Shown: in pieces, positions 62,975 to 64,000 of the stretch
How the letters are laid out: each line of letters opens with the position of its first letter
How positions within the stretch are numbered: position 1 is the stretch's first letter
Made by a program: the position numbers and the translations under genes
Source: an uncultured Bizionia sp.
GTDB lineage: Bacteria > Bacteroidota > Bacteroidia > Flavobacteriales > Flavobacteriaceae
NCBI GenBank assembly: GCA_947496215.1
Contig: CANMCF010000021.1
Span: 1 to 64,000, forward strand
Length of the DNA: 64,000 bases
Reading direction: 5' to 3'
Notes under the pieces: model-generated
Databases searched by the model: none
Told to the model about the DNA's origin: nothing
Seen by the model: only the letters and a program-made list of their open reading frames with translations

Positions 62975-64000
62975 CCTGCATTCCTTGGTGTTTCCTTTCT
63001 CGAGCATCAAAAAATACAAGGCAGGCTTTAAATTCAATTGTACTTCATTAGCATTGAAGTCGTCTTGTTCAAATAATATTCGCCCATTGATGTCCAATAC
63101 TCTAATCGCATCCAATTCCTGATTACCATTGAATGAGATGAGGCCTCCTTCGACAGGGTTGGTTACTATCAGATTCGTGAAGTCAAATGTTTCAATGCCC
63201 AAAGCATTCATGATGCATAGGTCTGAAACTGCATTTTCATTTTCAATTATGGTTTGAGGAGTTAAGTCTTTTCCAGTGAAACCAATGTAGTCGCTTGGGT
63301 ATTTTTCTGCCCTGAAAAAGGAATTGTCCGTTCCTGGGGTTTCAAACTGATCATAAACGTTGGTACCTGTCCCTGTCGGGTTTTTATAGGTCCATAGAAC
63401 AGTTCCTCCTTTATTGACCTCCGTGACTTGGCCAATATGGTTCTCAGCAATTATGAAATTTCCATTAGGAAGCCCATGCGCCCCGGATTTTTTACCTTCG
63501 AACATGGTTGCTCCAAGAATAGAACCGCTCCAAGTCCATTCGTAATCCATGGGTTTGAACATATTGTTCTCCTTGGTGTATGTGCCATTCACGATTTCTG
63601 GTGTTATCATATGGGCTGAGCTGGAAGTAAATGCACCATCGACACCACCATTGTTGAAGACAGAAATTTTATCACCATCCAAATATTCGGACTCTATCCA
63701 TTTGGAATCGTGCTGTAAAAACAACTTCTGATTTGTATCGTCACCTTGCCCGTATACCTGTGGATTTCCCCAGCGCCATAAGAAATCACCTCCAAAATTG
63801 GAATTTCCTCCAGCATGGTTAGCTGCTTCGCTAGTTGTGGTACTATGATCTATGATGTAAATTTCATTCAAATGCCTTACGGATATTATAATTTGGTCCA
63901 ATGCCGCATTGTAATCAAGGCCATTGGCATGTGTGTAGTCTGTGTCTTGGTTTGGGGCATTGGCATCTACAAAATTGAGATCCAAGAGTTCTGGGTGATC
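62957..64000 (-). CDS. Aryl-sulfate sulfotransferase, T9SS type A (5' end beyond window)
   Basis: The minus frame is open from the right edge (348 codons), so the N-terminus is missing. NQDTDYTHANGLDYNAALDQIIISVRHLNEIYIID, FLWRWGNPQVYG, SAHMITPEIV, SGAHGLPNGNFIIAENHIGQVTEVN and ENNMFKPMDYEWTW match the arylsulfotransferase six-bladed propeller family (ASST). The enzyme moves sulfate between phenolic compounds. The last ~85 residues are a type A sorting domain (LIVTNPVEGGLISFNG ... YFLMLEKGNTKECRKIIAK). Secreted. No start codon is visible. Confidence 0.88.
   Translation of the reverse strand, partial: DHPELLDLNFVDANAPNQDTDYTHANGLDYNAALDQIIISVRHLNEIYIIDHSTTTSEAANHAGGNSNFGGDFLWRWGNPQVYGQGDDTNQKLFLQHDSKWIESEYLDGDKISVFNNGGVDGAFTSSSAHMITPEIVNGTYTKENNMFKPMDYEWTWSGSILGATMFEGKKSGAHGLPNGNFIIAENHIGQVTEVNKGGTVLWTYKNPTGTGTNVYDQFETPGTDNSFFRAEKYPSDYIGFTGKDLTPQTIIENENAVSDLCIMNALGIETFDFTNLIVTNPVEGGLISFNGNQELDAIRVLDINGRILFEQDDFNANEVQLNLKPALYFLMLEKGNTKECRKIIAK

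Overview
The window reads as the chromosome of a marine-type member of the Flavobacteriaceae (Bacteroidota). The support is AT-rich DNA, a TAnnTTTG -7 promoter element in front of many genes, few Shine-Dalgarno sequences, several secreted proteins with type IX secretion (T9SS) C-terminal sorting domains (types A and B), lineage-typical families (DUF349, DUF368, DUF5606, OstA-like, M43 protease, GH92), and a family-typical gene order such as ruvX-def-DUF5606. No rRNA, tRNA, CRISPR array, phage or insertion sequence was seen.

Layout. 1-8.3 kb: a minus-strand operon of three large T9SS type B surface proteins built from repeated Ig-like modules; the last runs off the left edge. 8.4-13.8 kb: an ABC exporter pair, a LamG-type secreted protein, an unrecognised cytoplasmic protein with kinase-like catalytic motifs, and a PRiA4_ORF3-like protein. 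13.9-17.0 kb: housekeeping genes ctaA, cca and tsaC. 17.1-32 kb: a lipooligosaccharide/surface glycan locus with at least seven glycosyltransferases, a polysaccharide deacetylase, a GT9 heptosyltransferase-like protein and a Kdo/WaaP-like kinase. One of its GT2-like proteins has lost its catalytic motifs and sits directly before an intact relative. The locus is interrupted at 22.7-27.5 kb by a frameshifted membrane-protein gene and a giant M43 metalloprotease with a triplicated PKD plus jelly-roll module.

32-35.5 kb: dapD, then divergent ruvX-def-DUF5606 and mazG. 36-40 kb: a small glycan-degradation island (GH92 alpha-mannosidase lipoprotein and S1 sulfatase lipoprotein) with no SusCD pair in view. 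40-58 kb: DUF349 protein, aroE with two tandem DUF368 membrane proteins, TPR protein, class III aminotransferase plus OstA-like LPS transport protein, fur-like regulator plus purA, rsh (ppGpp metabolism), AlkD-like protein, a CarboxypepD_reg-like secreted protein and a T9SS-exported purple-acid-phosphatase-like enzyme. 58-63 kb: two consecutive ECF sigma factor modules, the second co-transcribed with a membrane anti-sigma candidate and two secreted proteins of unknown function. The right edge holds a partial T9SS-exported aryl-sulfate sulfotransferase.

Points most worth a second look: the degenerate/intact GT2 pair; the kinase-like orphan at 12.3 kb; the second ECF operon with its unknown secreted partners; the frameshifted gene at 22.7 kb; the perfect 52-bp palindrome at 40.2 kb; the orphan terminator at 35.9 kb; and four places where the TTG of a promoter -7 element makes a false start codon.
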